DNA from: CAYWXV01 sp964462535
Lineage (GTDB): Bacteria > Bacteroidota > Ignavibacteria > OLB7
Reading direction: 5' to 3'
NCBI GenBank assembly: GCA_964462535.1
Contig: CAYWXV010000007.1
Location: forward strand, 37,002 to 101,001
DNA: 64,000 nt
Positions 62,153-64,000 of this stretch are shown here, piece after piece; within the stretch, counting starts at the first letter, position 1, and every line of letters starts with the position of its first letter. The notes below the pieces were generated by a model. It saw nothing but the letters and a program-made list of their open reading frames with translations, searched no databases and was not told the DNA's origin. A program made the position numbers and the translations under genes.

Positions 62153-62227
62153 TTCAACGCAGAGGACGCCGAGGCACGCTGAGGTTCTCATCGTTCCTCT
62201 CTGCTACTCAGCGTCCTCCTCGTTTGA
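62153..62227. repeat. Imperfect palindromic repeat (TTCAACGCAGAGGACGC family), copy A
   Basis: Left arm TTCAACGCAGAGGACGC.. and right arm reading CGAGGAGGACGCTGAG on the other strand form an imperfect 75-bp palindrome. It directly follows the beta-propeller gene and ends 8 bp before the GxxExxY stop. Related to copies B and C. Confidence 0.8.
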
Positions 62228-62235
62228 TGTCTGCC

Positions 62236-62628
62236 CTACTCCGCCAATCCATTGACAACGCGCTTTACCCCGTCACGCATGTGCACGACGTTGAAATTCA
62301 TAAGCAGCGCCAGTTGCAGTCCCGTGACTCTGAGATATGTCATGACCTGCGCAAGATGAATCGGCGCTATCTGCTCAACGGCCTTGAGTTCCAGAATTAG
62401 CACCTGATCCACCAGCAGATCTATTCTGAATCCGCATTCGACGCGGGTGTCCCGGTATGTGACCGGGACCGCCACCTGCCGCTCAACGCTCATCCCCTCT
62501 CTCTCAAGCTCGAAGGCCAGACAGGCCTCGTATACGCTTTCCAGCAGTCCGGGGCCTAGCACTGAGTGAACGCGCATGGCGCAACCAATGACGCTCTTGG
62601 TGAGCGTCCGAGACACCTGATGCATCAT
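62236..62628 (-). CDS. GxxExxY protein
   Basis: 130 aa from ATG at 62628, preceded by AAGGA at 6 nt spacing. Signature GLLESVY (Gly27, Glu30, Tyr33) in GPGLLESVYEACL. PD-(D/E)xK-like core: FRIDLLV then ILELKAVE, with HLAQVMTYLR following, the pattern of a nuclease-like fold. Function unknown; members are sporadic and found in multiple copies in environmental genomes. Flanked on both sides by copies A and B of the palindromic repeat. Confidence 0.9.
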   Translation of the reverse strand: MMHQVSRTLTKSVIGCAMRVHSVLGPGLLESVYEACLAFELEREGMSVERQVAVPVTYRDTRVECGFRIDLLVDQVLILELKAVEQIAPIHLAQVMTYLRVTGLQLALLMNFNVVHMRDGVKRVVNGLAE

Positions 62629-62720
62629 AGGTGATCCTTGTATTGTGGTGGTCACGCGATGATACTACCAACGAGCGTCGATTGCAACGCGCTTGCTGAT
62701 GACCGAACTGGTGCGGCGTA

Positions 62721-62768
62721 GACGCGCGAGGTTCTCCTCAGCGTTACTCAGCGTCCTCTGCGTTGAAA
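62721..62768. repeat. Imperfect palindromic repeat, copy B
   Basis: CTCAGCGTTACTCAGCGTCC then TCTGCGTTGAAA, the reverse complement of the left arm of copy A. Its right end provides the last codons (FNAEDAE) and stop of the NTF2-like gene. Confidence 0.8.
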
Positions 62769-63124
62769 TCCCCCACCACCCCAAGCGAGAACTGACCCGC
62801 CACCTCCACCATCTCCCCCCGAGAAAACCCCGTCACCAGATACTCGATGCTCTCTATCACTCCACCACCCTCCAACCGCACGATCACATCTACCTCTCCC
62901 ACCTGGTTGCACAGGAACACGAGCGCGTCGCTCACCGCCACCCCACGGAGCTCCCCCCCTTCCAGCAGATAGGGAAACGAGGTCGTACGAATCGCCTCCT
63001 TCCCAACCTCCACCGGAAATCCGGAACGGAGAACCTCTGCAGTCGCGTCATCGCTCAGGAGTTTGACCATTGCGTCGATATCGCGAGCGTTGAACGCATC
63101 GGCAAATGCTTGCGCAAGGCTCAT
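62744..63124 (-). CDS. NTF2/SnoaL-like protein
   Basis: 126 aa. Cone-shaped fold: SLAQAFADAFNARDIDAMVKLLSDDATAEV, FLCNQVGEVDVIVRLEGGGVIESIEYL. Start overlaps the stop of the DUF4287 gene (ATGA). The end FNAEDAE is read out of the palindromic repeat, so the original C-terminus was replaced or extended by the repeat. Confidence 0.8.
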   Translation of the reverse strand: MSLAQAFADAFNARDIDAMVKLLSDDATAEVLRSGFPVEVGKEAIRTTSFPYLLEGGELRGVAVSDALVFLCNQVGEVDVIVRLEGGGVIESIEYLVTGFSRGEMVEVAGQFSLGVVGDFNAEDAE

Positions 63125-63672
63125 CCGGCGGCCTCATATGCAGTACGAATCCAATCGATTAGCTCGGCATCAACTTCTGCGACGTCCGTCAGGTTGACTT
63201 TGAACTGACACATCCCCCCAGCCGGGAGCGCAATCAAGCGATCGGTGGCGTCAATACCCTTCATATTCAATCCGACCTCGACTCGTGTCTTTGTTGCCGG
63301 TCCAACCATCGCGAACTGTTTCTTCCGCCGCAGCGACACATAGGTCTTCTTCGGCGCCTCGTCAAACGAACCCAGCTTTCTGATTTCCTTCATGACCGCA
63401 TCGTGGATGGGACGGAGGTGCTCCTTCCCACTCGCGTAAATCGCGGCAAGGGGATCGTCTGCAGGCGCCTCCGTTGGTCCCTTTGAGAAGAGTGTGACGA
63501 CCAGATTCGCATCACCGTGCCCCATCCCAAGCTCCTTTTTCAGATGATCACGAAGCTGTCCGAATTTCTCCAGTCCTGAGGCGCGGAGAATTCCGAACAA
63601 CTCGTCCATCGATTTTCCGGTGCGTTCCTGCACGTTCTGGATTTGTGTTTGCGTTGCTTTGTCGAGGTCCAT
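63121..63672 (-). CDS. DUF4287/DUF5655 protein
   Basis: 183 aa. N-terminal DUF4287 (about 1-65, DKATQTQIQNVQERTGKSMDELF, LRDHLKKELGMGHGDANLVV), then DUF5655 (about 75-183, IHDAVMKEIRKLGSF, PKKTYVSLRRKKQFAMVGPATKTRVEVGLNMKG). The second domain is widespread and occurs with predicted transport or modification proteins; no function is established. Coupled to the NTF2-like gene. Confidence 0.85.
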   Translation of the reverse strand: MDLDKATQTQIQNVQERTGKSMDELFGILRASGLEKFGQLRDHLKKELGMGHGDANLVVTLFSKGPTEAPADDPLAAIYASGKEHLRPIHDAVMKEIRKLGSFDEAPKKTYVSLRRKKQFAMVGPATKTRVEVGLNMKGIDATDRLIALPAGGMCQFKVNLTDVAEVDAELIDWIRTAYEAAG

Positions 63673-63696
63673 GATTGTTCAGCAAAGAATAAAAGA

Positions 63697-63750
63697 AAAC
63701 GCCGAGGACGCAGAGGCACGCTGAGGGACTCCGCGTTCTCCGCGTTGAAA
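63697..63750. repeat. Imperfect palindromic repeat, copy C
   Basis: AACGCCGAGGACGCAGAGGC on the left arm, CCGCGTTCTCCGCGTTGAAA on the right arm. It lies 24 bp upstream of the DUF4287/DUF5655 gene. Confidence 0.78.
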
Positions 63751-63891
63751 CCTCTGACGATTGTGACTCAGGTGCCGGTGTGACCCTCGTTGAAGTCTCG
63801 TCCACAGACCGCAAGAGTCGCGAGTTCTCGTGGGTGATTCGGTCGAATGTAGTGCGCGTTCTGGAATTGCGCTGCAGCGAACTTCATCCGC

Positions 63892-64000
63892 TCACGCGCC
63901 GCTGCCTGGACCACGCCGCCGCGAACTCCGCAGCCGATACAACCGCTCGCTGAAACCACCCTCCTCGGTGAAGGCGCGTGCCAGCGCGGCTAGCTGCCTG
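63892..64000 (-). CDS. C-terminal end of a four-helix-bundle suffix protein (partial)
   Basis: Only the last 35 residues lie in the window: RQLAALARAFTEEGGFSERLYRLR then a basic tail SSRRRGPGSGA and stop at 63892. This is the pattern of the suffix domain attached to four-helix proteins of the 23S rRNA intervening-sequence family. The remaining 140 bp to copy C hold a doubtful short open frame only. Confidence 0.6.
   Translation of the reverse strand, partial: RQLAALARAFTEEGGFSERLYRLRSSRRRGPGSGA

Noticed and set aside
62153..63750. CRISPR-like array
   Set aside because: Three repeat copies only, unequal spacing, orientation changes and imperfect palindromes; genes lie between them.

Overview
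The window is a chromosomal segment of a GC-rich, Gram-negative bacterium of the Bacteroidota/Chlorobiota lineage, most likely a Candidatus Kapabacteria/Kapaibacterium-type organism (inference). The lineage signs are a TonB-dependent receptor with a carboxypeptidase-like N-domain, a PorV/PorQ-like barrel, proteins with C-terminal tails of the type IX secretion (T9SS) kind, a GWxTD-domain protein, the acyl-CoA carboxylase beta subunit of Bacteroidota type, and promoters of the form TTTG-N19-21-TAnnTTTG upstream of the ribosomal operons. No tRNA, rRNA, CRISPR array, transposase or phage gene was recognised.

Region 1 (1-14.5 kb, all minus strand) is a cell-envelope block: a secreted glycoside hydrolase family 2 protein (3' end outside the window), a heptosyltransferase-like GT9, a lipid A acyltransferase, a GWxTD lipoprotein-like protein, a PorV-like barrel, a 1301-residue secreted protein and a TonB receptor. 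Two 100-N gaps (1325-1424 and 7461-7560) are each flanked by the same 55 bp on both sides. They are contig ends that overlap and were not merged; deleting 155 bp at the second one restores one intact reading frame.

Region 2 (14.5-18.5 kb, minus) holds serine biosynthesis (serA plus a class V aminotransferase), the ribosome assembly GTPase EngB and an RRM RNA-binding protein.

Region 3 (18.6-39.9 kb, minus) is one fused str-S10-spc-alpha block of 34 genes, rpsL to rplQ, ending in a 13-bp hairpin. Clear Bacteroidota-type promoters sit before rpsL and about 500 nt before rpsJ, so rpsJ has a long untranslated leader.

Region 4 (40-56 kb, both strands) is mixed housekeeping and envelope genes: lipoproteins, a YgjP-type metallopeptidase, a T9SS-tailed von Willebrand A protein, an esterase, rsmI, tadA, ribD, a CHASE2 sensor protein with an unfamiliar cytoplasmic half, a CPBP membrane protease, an acyl-CoA carboxylase subunit and aat.

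Region 5 (56-64 kb) is the accessory part. An AraC regulator is followed by a plus-strand run of small enzymes: a CPYC thioredoxin-like DUF899 protein, a GyrI-like protein, five VOC/glyoxalase-fold proteins, a MoaD/ThiS-like protein with a GG end, and an Asp-box beta-propeller protein. After it comes a small island with three copies of an imperfect palindromic repeat around a GxxExxY gene, an NTF2-like gene whose last codons are made of that repeat, a DUF4287/DUF5655 gene, and the end of a four-helix-bundle suffix protein. A second repeat family with GACTGTTGAA/TTCAACAGTC ends occurs at 51.1 and 59.3 kb.
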